From Kangiella taiwanensis (GTDB taxonomy: Bacteria > Pseudomonadota > Gammaproteobacteria > Enterobacterales > Kangiellaceae), in contig NZ_JAHCLT010000002.1 in assembly GCF_020005165.1 (NCBI RefSeq), positions 62,001 to 126,000 on the forward strand: a DNA stretch of 64,000 nt. Direction: 5' to 3'. A program made the translations under genes and the position numbers. The notes beneath the pieces were generated by a model. That model ran no database searches and was not told the origin of the DNA. It saw only the letters and a program-made list of their open reading frames with translations. Of this stretch, positions 18,383 through 26,486 are shown piece after piece. The number at the start of each line of letters is the position of its first letter. The first letter of the stretch is position 1.

Positions 18383-18607
18383 GAAGGTGTCTCGCAACAC
18401 CTCAAAATATACAGTGTTATGGTGAAGTGGCCGAGTGGCTGACAAACCGAAGGTTTGAACGCTGGCGTTTACGGCAGCGGCCCGGAGGGCGAGAAAGCGA
18501 CAGCTTTCGAGTAACGCGCACGCCTAAGTGCGCCGTTTGAATACAGTTGAAGGTGTTTCAAATACCTCTCTGATTAATAGTTTATGGTGAAGTGGCCGAG
18601 TGGCTGA
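18383..18607 (+). repeat. Direct duplication of tRNA-Ser leader and 5' end
   Basis: Unit 1 (18383-18442) and unit 2 (18549-18607) each have GAAGGTGT, a small hairpin closing with ACCTC, an AT-rich gap, then TTATGGTGAAGTGGCCGAG and the identical D-arm. Offset is about 165 bp. Unit 1 leads into the broken tRNA copy, unit 2 into the intact tRNA-Ser. Confidence 0.75.
18421..18545 (+). pseudogene. tRNA-Ser remnant, 5' half, split by a hairpin-rich insert
   Basis: The first 22 bases are identical to the intact tRNA-Ser at 18586. A 73-nt insert (18443-18515) follows, then GCGCACGCCT (18516-18525), identical to the anticodon-stem start of the intact copy. No T-arm or acceptor 3' end follows. The insert is a series of perfect small hairpins: CAAACC-GAA-GGTTTG, GCCC-GGA-GGGC and GAAAGC-GACA-GCTTTC. 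It cannot fold as a normal tRNA. Confidence 0.75.
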
Positions 18608-18676
18608 AGGCGCACGCCTGGAAAGTGTGTATACGTTAGTAGCGTATCGAGGGTTCGAATCCCTCCTTCACCGCCA
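18586..18676 (+). tRNA. tRNA-Ser (anticodon GGA)
   Basis: 91 nt with encoded CCA. Acceptor GGTGAAG pairs with CTTCACC, followed by discriminator G and CCA; D-arm GCCGAGTGGC; anticodon loop CTGGAAA with GGA; a long type II variable arm (TATACG...CGTATC); T-arm GAGGGTTCGAATCCCTC. Reads UCC/UCU codons. It is the only intact copy in the region. Confidence 0.95.
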
Positions 18677-18683
18677 AATCAAT

Positions 18684-18708
18684 AAGCCTGCCATGTGCAG
18701 GCTTTTTT
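18684..18708 (+). terminator. Terminator after tRNA-Ser
   Basis: AAGCCTGC-CATGT-GCAGGCTT followed by TTTT, eight bases after the tRNA CCA end. Confidence 0.85.
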
Positions 18709-18738
18709 ATTTGATGAAGTAGTTGATGAGAAGCCTCA

Positions 18739-18899
18739 AGGGTTCGAGCCGAGTAGCGCTAGCTACGAGACAACATCGGAGCAACGCGAGGGTCTGCCCC
18801 TTGGGTGCGATGGCCCGCAGGGCACAGTAATCCCTCTAACCTACATGGATGTAGGGAATACTAGAACTTGCCAGGAGCAAGTTCAGTCCTTCACCGCCA
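18739..18899 (+). pseudogene. tRNA-Ser remnant, 3' half, split by hairpin-rich inserts
   Basis: AGGGTTCGAG (18739-18748) resembles the T-arm, AATCCCTC (about 18829-18836) the second T-stem strand, and TCCTTCACCGCCA (18887-18899) is identical to the acceptor 3' end of the intact tRNA. Between them lie perfect hairpins: GTAGC-GCTA-GCTAC, GCCC-GCA-GGGC, CCTACAT-GG-ATGTAGG and GAACTTGC-CAGGA-GCAAGTTC. It is followed by its own terminator. No 5' half is recognisable. Confidence 0.7.
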
Positions 18900-18905
18900 T
18901 ACGAT

Positions 18906-18932
18906 AAATACCCGCCTTATGCGGGTATTTTT
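18906..18932 (+). terminator. Terminator after the 3' tRNA-Ser remnant
   Basis: AAATACCCGC-CTTAT-GCGGGTATTT then TT. A strong hairpin just after the remnant's CCA, in the same relative place as the one behind the intact tRNA. Confidence 0.8.
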
Positions 18933-19017
18933 GTATCTGTACTAGTAAGAATTGCACAGCAACGCCCAATTTGCTAAAAATAGTGTTCACACACTCTTTT
19001 AGCACAAAAGGAATTCT

Positions 19018-19473
19018 ATGAAGTCGCTATTGTTGGCATTAACCTTATGTTTAGTAATGACAAGTAACCTATCTGCCAAAGAACTTCAGTTAGGCAACAC
19101 GGTAAAAATGGAATTAGAGCAACCTATCGAAAGCTTACTGGCTAACCCTCAACAGTTTGTCGACAAAGAAGTCACTATCAAGGGAACCATTGGGAAGGTC
19201 TGTAAGAAACGTGGATGTTGGGCAGATTTCGAATCAGGCAACAGCAAGCTAAGAGTAAAAGTTGCCGATGGTGAGATTGAAATCCCACTTCATACCATTG
19301 GCTCCGAAGCCTATGCCTCAGGAGTATTCGTCGCGAAACATCTAAACAAAGAGCAAACCATTGCCTACTTAAAACACATGGCTAAGGATGCTGGTGAAGC
19401 TTTTGATGAAACAGCGATTGAAAGTGGAATCACTCTTTATCAGCTTAAATCCAACGCGGTTAAAATCTTATAG
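19018..19473 (+). CDS. DUF4920 domain-containing periplasmic protein
   Basis: 151 residues with a signal peptide (MKSLLLALTLCLVMTSNLSA) and one OB-like DUF4920 domain: LANPQQFVDKEVTIKGTIGKVCKKRGCWADF with two cysteines that may bind a metal or form a disulfide, then the strand region KLRVKVADGEIEIP and a C-terminal helix. The family is of unknown function; the fold is thought to resemble small nucleic-acid or ligand-binding OB domains. Single gene between the tRNA region and the convergent egt operon. Confidence 0.75.
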   Translation: MKSLLLALTLCLVMTSNLSAKELQLGNTVKMELEQPIESLLANPQQFVDKEVTIKGTIGKVCKKRGCWADFESGNSKLRVKVADGEIEIPLHTIGSEAYASGVFVAKHLNKEQTIAYLKHMAKDAGEAFDETAIESGITLYQLKSNAVKIL

Positions 19474-19479
19474 TACTTA

Positions 19480-19502
19480 AAACAGCCTGTTCTTAGCAGG
19501 CT
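19480..19502 (-). terminator. Terminator of egtB-egtD
   Basis: Minus strand AGCCTG-CTAAGAA-CAGGCT then GTTTTAAG, six bases after the egtD stop. A moderate hairpin. Confidence 0.6.
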
Positions 19503-19507
19503 ACTCG

Positions 19508-20443
19508 TTACCGAGCATTCAAATAATTCACACTGAAAAGGTTGTCTGCATCGGTCCAGCTATACCCTAGCTCAAAGCCAGCTCTTTCAGCTAACATTCC
19601 AATACCTTTTAAAGTGTATTTGTAGGAGTGCTCCGTATGAACAAGTTCGTCTCTAGCAAAAGTCAATGTACGTCCCAACACCTCATAGGATTGAAACTCT
19701 AGACTTTTAAGATACATTTCAATTCGCTGCTGTTCATTATTATAGAGCGCTATATGTTCAAATTTCTCAATATCAAAGTCTGAGCCTAAAATCTCATTGA
19801 TGTGGGACAGTGTGTTTAAATTAAATGCTGCCGTAACGCCTTCGCTATCATTATATGCAGCATGAAGCACGTCATTATCCTTATGCAAATCAACACCTAA
19901 GATCATACCGCCCCCATCTCCCACCAACTGGCGCATTTGCTTCAAAAATTGTAACGCATCTTCTGGCTCAAAATTACCGATGGTAGAGCCGGGATAAAAA
20001 ACATATTTACGCTCTGATTTTAGTGACTGTGGAATCTCGATAGGCTGGGAAAAGTCGCTAGCCACAGGAACCACTTTTAACCATGGATAACTGTTGGATA
20101 AACGCTCTGCTGACTGTTGTAAAAATTCTGCAGAGACATCCTGAGGCACATATGCTTTTGGATGCAGAGCTTCGAGCAGATATTCAATTTTCTTGCAGCT
20201 GCCGGCTCCTGGCTCAATAATAACGGCATTCTTTTCAATCAAATTAGCAATATCATCGGCTCTGTCCTTTAGTATGTCTCGCTCTGTTCGAGTGGGGTAA
20301 TACTCATCAAGCTGTGTAATTTTTTCAAACAGTTTAGAGCCATGATGATTATAGAAGTATTTTGGGTTAATGAACTTTTGTTCTGCCTCTAACCCTTCTA
20401 AAATTGCGGCCTGCTCTTGCTCTAACGTTAGCGGATGGCTCAC
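19508..20443 (-). CDS. egtD: L-histidine N-alpha-methyltransferase EgtD
   Basis: 311 residues. SAM-dependent trimethylation of histidine to hercynine, first step of ergothioneine synthesis. Shows FYNHHGSKLFEKITQLDEYYPTRTE-type N-terminus, the SAM loop IIEPGAGSCKKI, PGSTIGNFEP and the C-terminal YTLKGIGMLAERAGF-type end. The start is GTG 20443 with GGAGAG just upstream in the 9-bp gap after egtB. Paired with egtB. No egtA, egtC or egtE is seen nearby, as usual in proteobacteria. Confidence 0.92.
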   Translation of the reverse strand: MSHPLTLEQEQAAILEGLEAEQKFINPKYFYNHHGSKLFEKITQLDEYYPTRTERDILKDRADDIANLIEKNAVIIEPGAGSCKKIEYLLEALHPKAYVPQDVSAEFLQQSAERLSNSYPWLKVVPVASDFSQPIEIPQSLKSERKYVFYPGSTIGNFEPEDALQFLKQMRQLVGDGGGMILGVDLHKDNDVLHAAYNDSEGVTAAFNLNTLSHINEILGSDFDIEKFEHIALYNNEQQRIEMYLKSLEFQSYEVLGRTLTFARDELVHTEHSYKYTLKGIGMLAERAGFELGYSWTDADNLFSVNYLNAR

Positions 20444-20452
20444 GTACTCTCC

Positions 20453-21751
20453 TTAAAGGTTTTTTGCTAAACGGATCCCTGAAAACTGCCAACGAGCATC
20501 GGGATAAAAAAAGTTACGGTAACTAGCTCTTAAATGTTCTCGTGAACTTACGCAGGAGCCCCCACGTAAGACATACTGATTAGCCATAAACTTACCATTA
20601 TATTCACCAACTGCTCCTGGCAAAATTTGGTAACCTGGGTAAGGGCTGTAACTACTGGATGTCCACTGCCAAAGCTCGCCATAAAGTTGCTCTACCAACC
20701 TTTTGCGTTTCGAAAGACTTGGAGCGAAGTGTTGAGCTTCTAAGAAGTTTCCCTCTAATGAATACTCTAAAGCAACGCGTTCCCATTCCTGCTCGGTAGG
20801 CAAGCGCGCCCCCTTCCAAGTGGCGTGGGCATCTGCCTCATAGAAGCTGACGTGGCTGACTGGCTCGTCCATGCAAAGTTTTGTGACACCATTTAAAGTA
20901 TAGTGATACCAAGTGTCACCATCTTTAAACCAATATAATGGCGATGACCAATCTTGTTCATTTTTCGTAACCCAGCCGTCACTTAGCCATAAGTCAGCTC
21001 GACAATATCCTCCATCGTCCATAAACTCAATGAACTCACCATTAGTCACTAACCGACTTCCGAGTTGAAACGCTTCGAGGTAATGCTTATGTTTCGGTGA
21101 TTCATTATCAAAAGCAAACTTTGAATCAACACCGTCACCCACATCCTGCCCTATCTGACATAACCCCGGCTCAAACTCTACCCACTGATGCTTCGATAAC
21201 TCAGTTTTTTGTTTTGTATTACTTTTGCTTGAGTGGCTGTTACGATAACAAGGAAGTACCGGGTTCTGGAAAAGGTTATACTTTAGATCAGTTAACAGCA
21301 GCTCTTGATGTTGCTGTTCATGGTTTATTCCTAAAATTACCAGTGCCAATATTTGCTCTAAGTGTTGCTCAGACTGTTTAATAAGTTTAATCACGGCTTG
21401 AGTGACCGAGTGGCGATACTGCTCAACTTGGCTTACCGTTGGACGAGACAACAAATGCCGCCTAGGCCTTGGGAACTGGGCTCCTACAGCATTGTAATAG
21501 GAGTTAAAAAGGTACTCAAAGTCGCGGTCAAAAGGCTCAAACCCTGTCTGAAATGGTTTTAAAATAAAAGTTTCGAAGAACCACGATGTATGGGCTAAGT
21601 GCCACTTTACCGGGCTAGTCTCAGGCATTGCCTGCAGGTTATAATCTTCTACATCCAAGTGTTCACACAATGACTCTGTCAGTGCTCTCACTGAGTGAAA
21701 CTGCTCTACAACCGCCTCAATACTGGTTTCAGGCTTTACCTTATCCAACAT
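20453..21751 (-). CDS. egtB: Ergothioneine biosynthesis sulfoxide synthase EgtB
   Basis: 432 residues. N-terminal DinB-like domain with iron-binding His sites (WHLAHTSWFFE, INHEQQHQELLL), then a formylglycine-generating-enzyme-type C-type-lectin domain (RLPTEQEWERVA, GELWQWTSSSY, VLRGGSCVS, RNFFYPDARWQFSGIRLA). It joins hercynine to a thiol donor with oxygen. It lacks the methyltransferase domain of OvoA, so ergothioneine rather than ovothiol is the product. The donor (cysteine or gamma-glutamylcysteine) cannot be told from sequence alone. Confidence 0.92.
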   Translation of the reverse strand: MLDKVKPETSIEAVVEQFHSVRALTESLCEHLDVEDYNLQAMPETSPVKWHLAHTSWFFETFILKPFQTGFEPFDRDFEYLFNSYYNAVGAQFPRPRRHLLSRPTVSQVEQYRHSVTQAVIKLIKQSEQHLEQILALVILGINHEQQHQELLLTDLKYNLFQNPVLPCYRNSHSSKSNTKQKTELSKHQWVEFEPGLCQIGQDVGDGVDSKFAFDNESPKHKHYLEAFQLGSRLVTNGEFIEFMDDGGYCRADLWLSDGWVTKNEQDWSSPLYWFKDGDTWYHYTLNGVTKLCMDEPVSHVSFYEADAHATWKGARLPTEQEWERVALEYSLEGNFLEAQHFAPSLSKRKRLVEQLYGELWQWTSSSYSPYPGYQILPGAVGEYNGKFMANQYVLRGGSCVSSREHLRASYRNFFYPDARWQFSGIRLAKNL

Positions 21752-21807
21752 CTCGCAACCTTATCCTTCGTATTCGCTAGAAAGTCATTAACAATTCTTA
21801 ATCTATC

Positions 21808-22593
21808 TTAACGCTCAATATCTACATTACCAGATATCCAGACGTCTTGGTCTTCCACTCGACCTAAAAGCTCAGCTCCTTCTTTAGAGTATTGTCGTGC
21901 TTTAACGTTACATTGATTTAAAATTTCACTCCAATAACTGATCAGCACTCGTTGTGCAGAGCCCGTCGCCTTGTCCTCTATCACACCATGTTGTGGCGCG
22001 AAATATCGGAAGTAGTAATCATAAATATCATCAGTTGCTGCTTCAGTCGCGATCAAGGCTCTTTGTGTATTCATGCTAAGTTTTTCAGCATCGACTTGCA
22101 GATTTTGTAATGTTCCTTGCGGCCATTGCATGACCCAATAACCATCGGTAGGTCCAGCTTGCGCCACTTGTAAGGGAAGCGTGCTAAAGCACTCTTTTAA
22201 CCATTTAGGAGGGCTAACGGAGGCCGAGTGAAGTGGTGCAAAGGCAATTTCAATAGAATCGTTCTTAGTGTCATAACGAGCTTTTACAGAGTCGCTACAG
22301 GTTTGAAAAGTAACGCTGGAACTGCCTGTCTGCTCTAAAACAACCCTTGCGCTGGCTAAAAGACCATGACCACAAAGTCGAATTTCCTGAGTCGTGTTGA
22401 AACATCGAATGTTGAAAACGTGAGGTTCTTGTGGCGTTATAAAGCATGTTGCGGGCTCCTCCTCCATAGATGCCAATCGCTGCATTTCGTCTGGTTCTAA
22501 CATATCATCCAAACAATACACCTTGGCTGTAGTGCCTTCTAATCCAGGCGCAGCAAAAACGTGAGCACGGCAACTTTGTGAACTCCACTGCAT
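21808..22593 (-). CDS. PhzF-family protein with altered catalytic motif
   Basis: 261 residues of the PhzF/diaminopimelate-epimerase fold. Family landmarks are the first-domain EIRLCGHGLLASARVVL (normally a PF.GHPTLG-type motif) and the second-domain YFAPQHGVIEDKATGSAQ (normally F.P..G..EDPATGSA). The usual SET motif near residue 45 that holds the catalytic Glu reads as PATCFI, so the acid is apparently Ala. The enzyme may therefore use another residue or have lost isomerase activity. It is 56 bp behind the start of egtB on the same strand, with no clear shared promoter. Substrate unknown. Confidence 0.75.
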   Translation of the reverse strand: MQWSSQSCRAHVFAAPGLEGTTAKVYCLDDMLEPDEMQRLASMEEEPATCFITPQEPHVFNIRCFNTTQEIRLCGHGLLASARVVLEQTGSSSVTFQTCSDSVKARYDTKNDSIEIAFAPLHSASVSPPKWLKECFSTLPLQVAQAGPTDGYWVMQWPQGTLQNLQVDAEKLSMNTQRALIATEAATDDIYDYYFRYFAPQHGVIEDKATGSAQRVLISYWSEILNQCNVKARQYSKEGAELLGRVEDQDVWISGNVDIER

Positions 22594-22694
22594 GGTGCAA
22601 AACTCTATGGCTATCGTGATGAGTTCATTATGCTGAGTTGGCGTTAGAACATCAAATTTGAGTTGCGTTAGTTAGGGCACTCGGGTTACAGCAT

Positions 22695-22729
22695 AAAAAA
22701 AGCCCGCGTCACTTTACAGTTGGCGGGCT
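22695..22729 (-). terminator. Terminator of cysG-cysK
   Basis: Minus strand AGCCCGC - loop of 15 - GCGGGCT followed by a run of seven T. Confidence 0.85.
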
Positions 22730-22775
22730 AGTGAGTCGATAGGAGTAAGACTCATTGATGCAAAATAGTTAATTA

Positions 22776-23741
22776 TTAATCATTCAAAGACGCTAGAATT
22801 TCTTCATCTGAACCTTCGTCGATACCGTCGAACAAGAAAGTACTCAAATAGCGCTCACCAGTATCAGGTAACATTGCAAGGATGTTGGAGCCCTCTGGAG
22901 CATCCTGCGCGGCTTCTAGCGCTGCTGCAAACGTAGCTCCTGAAGAAATCCCACAGAAGATCCCTTCGTTTCTCGCTAATGCTAGTGATGTATCACGAGC
23001 TACCTCGTCAGAAATTGGAATCACCTGATCATAAACCTCTTGGTTCATCACATCCGCCACAAAGTCTGGCGTCCAACCTTGGATTTTGTGAGGTTGCCAC
23101 TCTTTGCCTTGCAGTAGCGACGCCACCTCTGGCTCAGTTGCGATCACTTTGATGTCAGGACGCGCCAGCTTCAACACTTCACCAACTCCGGTAATAGTAC
23201 CGCCAGTACCATAGCCACTGACAAAGTAGTCCAGTTTTTGATTAGCAAAAGCGCGTAGGATTTCTGGCGCGGTCGTATTACGGTGGTATTCTGGGTTTGC
23301 TAAGTTCTCAAATTGGCGCGCTAAGAACCAACCATTTTTCTCAGCCAATTGTTCTGCCACCTTTACCATGCCAGTACCACGCTCTGCTGCAGGCGTTAGC
23401 ACTACTTTAGCACCCAATGCGCGCATAATCTTGCGACGCTCAACAGAGAACGTCTCTGTCATTACTGCCACAAAAGGATAGCCTTTAGCCGCACAGACCA
23501 TCGCTAACGCTATTCCTGTGTTACCTGACGTTGCCTCAACAACAGTTTGGCCTGGCTTTAACAGACCTTTTTGCTCAGCGTCATTGATAATGGCAAAAGC
23601 CAAACGGTCTTTTACTGACGCAAGCGGGTTAAAGTATTCAGCTTTAACAAATAAATTAACGTGCTTAGGTCCTAAACGGTTAATTTTGACAATTGGAGTA
23701 TTACCAATCGTGTCTAAAATCGAATCGTATATTCTACTCAT
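22776..23741 (-). CDS. cysK: Cysteine synthase A (O-acetylserine sulfhydrylase)
   Basis: 321 residues. PLP enzyme converting O-acetylserine and sulfide to cysteine. PLP lysine in NPLASVKDRLA, substrate loop EATSGNTGIALA, phosphate-binding GYGTGGTITG and C-terminal FCGISSGA. The chain ends with an acidic tail DEGSDEEILASLND, not Ile as in CysE-binding partners. Two bases separate the cysG stop (TAG) from the ATG, and the GTAGGA of the cysG end serves as ribosome site. Second gene of cysG-cysK. Confidence 0.93.
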   Translation of the reverse strand: MSRIYDSILDTIGNTPIVKINRLGPKHVNLFVKAEYFNPLASVKDRLAFAIINDAEQKGLLKPGQTVVEATSGNTGIALAMVCAAKGYPFVAVMTETFSVERRKIMRALGAKVVLTPAAERGTGMVKVAEQLAEKNGWFLARQFENLANPEYHRNTTAPEILRAFANQKLDYFVSGYGTGGTITGVGEVLKLARPDIKVIATEPEVASLLQGKEWQPHKIQGWTPDFVADVMNQEVYDQVIPISDEVARDTSLALARNEGIFCGISSGATFAAALEAAQDAPEGSNILAMLPDTGERYLSTFLFDGIDEGSDEEILASLND

Positions 23742-23743
23742 TC

Positions 23744-25204
23744 CTACACTGCCTCTTTAACTTTTTCTACAAAATTCTGTTCTGTTGTACCATCAAAGTC
23801 ATGCTGATGGGGCTCACTTGTTGCTTGTAATAACTTGCTGTGTTGATACCAACCCAGCGTATTAGCAAGCGCAGCGACTTCACCAATAACAATTAGAGAT
23901 GGCGAAACAATACCATGCTGTGCTACTAATTCTGGCAACTGTGTCAAACTGCCCGTAATCACTCTTTGCTGTGGCAAGGTACCATTTTCAATCACAGCTA
24001 TAGGCGTATTAGCATCACGCCCATGCTTAATGAGTTGCTGCACTAACACTTCATTTCTGAGCAAGCCCATGTAGACCACAACTGTTTGCTGCTCCCGAGC
24101 TAGGCTTTGCCAATTAAGCGTGTCTTCCGACTGTTTACAATGCGCCGTTATAAACATCACCGTCTGCGAGTACTCACGATGCGTTAGTGGGATTCCCGCA
24201 TAACTCGAGCATCCAGATGCTGCGGTGATACCGGGTACAACTTCATAATCGACTGCAGCATCAACCAGCTGTTCCAATTCTTCTCCGCCACGACCATATA
24301 TAAAAGGGTCACCGCCTTTAAGGCGAACCACTGAGAGCCCTTTCTGAGCATAATGCACTAATAGTCGATTTGTCTCCTCTTGCACCACACTGTGCTTTTT
24401 CGCACGCTTGCCGACATTCACTAGCGTTGCATCGCGACGGACTAAATCTAAAATTGCGTCTGAGACCAAAGCATCATGCAACACAATATCTGCTTTTTGC
24501 AGGATTTTTAGCGCCTTAATGGTCAGTAAGTCTGGGTCACCAGGGCCTGCACCAACTAAATAAACCTTGCCACTTTTTTCTGCTGTACCTTCATAAAGGG
24601 CTACAGTCTCGTCAAAGTCGCGGTTTAACGTTTGAGGTTCGTTAATCGCAGTTTCAATATACCACTCTGAGAAGTCACGCTTACTCTTCAAGTCTTGAAA
24701 CTTTTTTTTTACGCTTGGTCGAAATGCCTTCAAACGCTTTAGTAGTCCACCAAGATTATTTGGTAACACCCATTCAAGCTTCTCTCGTATCTTACGAGCT
24801 AAAACTGGTGATACGCCTCCTGTCGATACTGCCACCAATAGCGGCGAACGATCAACGATCGCAGGCATAATAAAAGTACTTAACTCTAAGTCATCAACCA
24901 CATTGACCCATATATTGTACCGACGACCAAGTTCACTTACTTGCTGGTTTAAAGCTTTATTGTCAGTCGCAGCAACAATCAAATAATTGCCCTCAACCAA
25001 ACTTTCATCAAAGGCTTGCTCATAAAGAGTTAGGTCATGTTGCGCTGCTAATTCTTTAATCTCAGCATTAAACTCAAGCGCCACTAAACTGACTTTCGCG
25101 TCTGCTTTAAGCAGGCTTTTAAGTTTTCGGCATGCAATCTCCCCACCACCAACGATTAGACATTGCTGTTCTTGAAGCCGAACTGTAATTGGGAAGTATT
25201 CCAT
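23744..25204 (-). CDS. cysG: Siroheme synthase CysG (trifunctional)
   Basis: 486 residues. N-terminal precorrin-2 dehydrogenase/ferrochelatase with NAD site VGGGEIACRKLKSLL, then uroporphyrinogen-III methyltransferase domain starting near 215 with VYLVGAGPGDPDLLT, LKGGDPFIYGRGGEE and VVYMGL. Produces siroheme for the sulfite reductase CysI encoded nearby. Divergent from cysB, with a shared intergenic region holding a TTATA-N11-TATAA site and met-box-like repeats. Confidence 0.95.
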   Translation of the reverse strand: MEYFPITVRLQEQQCLIVGGGEIACRKLKSLLKADAKVSLVALEFNAEIKELAAQHDLTLYEQAFDESLVEGNYLIVAATDNKALNQQVSELGRRYNIWVNVVDDLELSTFIMPAIVDRSPLLVAVSTGGVSPVLARKIREKLEWVLPNNLGGLLKRLKAFRPSVKKKFQDLKSKRDFSEWYIETAINEPQTLNRDFDETVALYEGTAEKSGKVYLVGAGPGDPDLLTIKALKILQKADIVLHDALVSDAILDLVRRDATLVNVGKRAKKHSVVQEETNRLLVHYAQKGLSVVRLKGGDPFIYGRGGEELEQLVDAAVDYEVVPGITAASGCSSYAGIPLTHREYSQTVMFITAHCKQSEDTLNWQSLAREQQTVVVYMGLLRNEVLVQQLIKHGRDANTPIAVIENGTLPQQRVITGSLTQLPELVAQHGIVSPSLIVIGEVAALANTLGWYQHSKLLQATSEPHQHDFDGTTEQNFVEKVKEAV

Positions 25205-25229
25205 AACCTGTCTGATAACCTGCCACTAC

Positions 25230-25245
25230 TGACGTTTAGATGGCT
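25230..25245 (-). promoter_or_regulatory. Possible met-box pair upstream of cysG
   Basis: TGACGTTT (25230-25237) and AGATGGCT (25238-25245) each match 6 of 8 bases of the MetJ consensus AGACGTCT and are in the required 8-bp phase. They are 26-41 bp upstream of the cysG start. Weak alone; supported by similar pairs at cysB and cysJ. Confidence 0.4.
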
Positions 25246-25296
25246 ATATCTAAACATTTATCGGCATCGCATAATAAATAATCTTTAGACAGTTCT

Positions 25297-25317
25297 TTAT
25301 AACCTAATGGAATATAA
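25297..25317 (+). promoter_or_regulatory. Putative CysB site between cysG and cysB
   Basis: TTATA - ACCTAATGGAA - TATAA, a LysR-type inverted repeat, extended to CTTTATA/TATAAAG. Nearly the same 21 bases occur at 37552-37572 before metX, and a close version at 30845-30865 before cysJ. CysB is the LysR regulator encoded 68 bp away, hence the assignment. Confidence 0.6.
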
Positions 25318-25328
25318 AGGTTGCTTTT

Positions 25329-25344
25329 GGCCGTCTATACGTAT
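25329..25344 (+). promoter_or_regulatory. Possible met-box pair upstream of cysB
   Basis: GGCCGTCT (25329-25336) and ATACGTAT (25337-25344), each 6 of 8 to AGACGTCT and adjacent in phase, 41-56 bp upstream of the cysB start. Confidence 0.4.
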
Positions 25345-25384
25345 ATTATCACTCTTTTCTAGGGGGTTTTAAGAAGTAATTGTT

Positions 25385-26395
25385 ATGAAGCTACAGCAAC
25401 TGAACTATCTCATTGCGATTGCGGATAACAATTTAAGCATTACAAAGGCCGCAGAGAAACTTTATACCTCTCAGCCCGGCATCAGTAAGCAGCTTAGATT
25501 GTTAGAGAGCGAGTTAGAGACAAAAATTTTCGAACGCAATGGTAAACAACTTGTGGGAATAACCGAACTTGGTGAGGAAGTACTCAATCGAGCACGAAAG
25601 GTATTGCACGAAGTTAATCACATAAAGAACATTACCAGTCTGGCTAACCAGAGTGATTCTGGGAATTTTTCTATCGCTACCACGCAGACTCAAGCGCAAT
25701 ATGTGTTGCCGAAAGTTTTTGCTAACTTCCATAAGCGTTATCCAAATTTGACGATAGATTTACAGCAAGGAACTTCGGATCAGATTTTATCGCAATTGCA
25801 AAAACAAGAAGTCGATTTTGCCATTGCATCCGGCAATATCGATCTGGGTGCCAATATTGTGAAGATTCCCTGCTTCCAGTGGGACCGCACGATTTTATTT
25901 CCTCACGATCACCCGTTAGGCGATCTCCGGAAAATTGAACTGCATGATTTAGCTAAGTACCCTATCGTGACTTACCCATTCATGGGTAGTGCTAAAAACT
26001 CGAGTTTAACCAGTGCGTTTAAAAAGCAGCAGCTAGAGCCGAATATCGTTTTTACAGCACGCGACGCGGATGTAATTAAGACTTACGTCCGCAATGGTTT
26101 TGGCATTGGTGTGATAGCGAGTATGGCTTTCTCACCACAACAAGATCGCGATCTGTTAGGCTACTCAACCAAAGATATTTTGCCGCGCTGCACAACTTGG
26201 CTGGCCTTTAATAAAAATATTTTCCTGAAGAAATACATGAAAGACTTCATCAACTATTTCGCACCACACATTACCAGCGAGCAGTTGAGTCAGTATATTC
26301 ACCAGGACTATACCTCTTCATTGCAACTGGCTAATACCGTTGAAGAAGACAAAGAAGAAAAGGCATTACCAATGCACCAGATGTGGCATATCTAA
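25385..26395 (+). CDS. cysB: LysR-type regulator CysB
   Basis: 336 residues. N-terminal winged helix starting MKLQQLNYLIAIADNNLSIT with TSQPGISKQLRLLESEL as the recognition region; C-terminal inducer domain with the CysB-type TTQTQAQYVLPKVF sulfate/acetylserine-binding loop and a 30-residue C-terminal tail. Activates sulfate assimilation genes when N-acetylserine is present. Divergent from cysG-cysK and immediately upstream of the convergent cysJIH unit. Confidence 0.93.
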   Translation: MKLQQLNYLIAIADNNLSITKAAEKLYTSQPGISKQLRLLESELETKIFERNGKQLVGITELGEEVLNRARKVLHEVNHIKNITSLANQSDSGNFSIATTQTQAQYVLPKVFANFHKRYPNLTIDLQQGTSDQILSQLQKQEVDFAIASGNIDLGANIVKIPCFQWDRTILFPHDHPLGDLRKIELHDLAKYPIVTYPFMGSAKNSSLTSAFKKQQLEPNIVFTARDADVIKTYVRNGFGIGVIASMAFSPQQDRDLLGYSTKDILPRCTTWLAFNKNIFLKKYMKDFINYFAPHITSEQLSQYIHQDYTSSLQLANTVEEDKEEKALPMHQMWHI

Positions 26396-26426
26396 ACATT
26401 ATTAGTGCTTAACTGATACCGCATAC

Positions 26427-26453
26427 AAAAAGGCAGCCTAGAGCTGCCTTTTT
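26427..26453 (+). terminator. Bidirectional terminator between cysB and cysH
   Basis: AAAAAGGCAGC-CTAGA-GCTGCCTTTTT, T-tract on both strands. It serves cysB (plus) and cysJIH (minus). Confidence 0.85.
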
Positions 26454-26486
26454 CGACTAATTTAATGAGTAAGCCTACACACCAAT

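Noticed and set aside
18358-18540. 60-residue reading frame over the broken tRNA-Ser
   Set aside because: It is produced by reading tRNA and hairpin sequence; composition is unlike neighbouring proteins and no start signal is present.
18695-18907. 70-residue reading frame over the 3' tRNA remnant
   Set aside because: It begins inside the tRNA terminator region and runs through structured tRNA-derived sequence.
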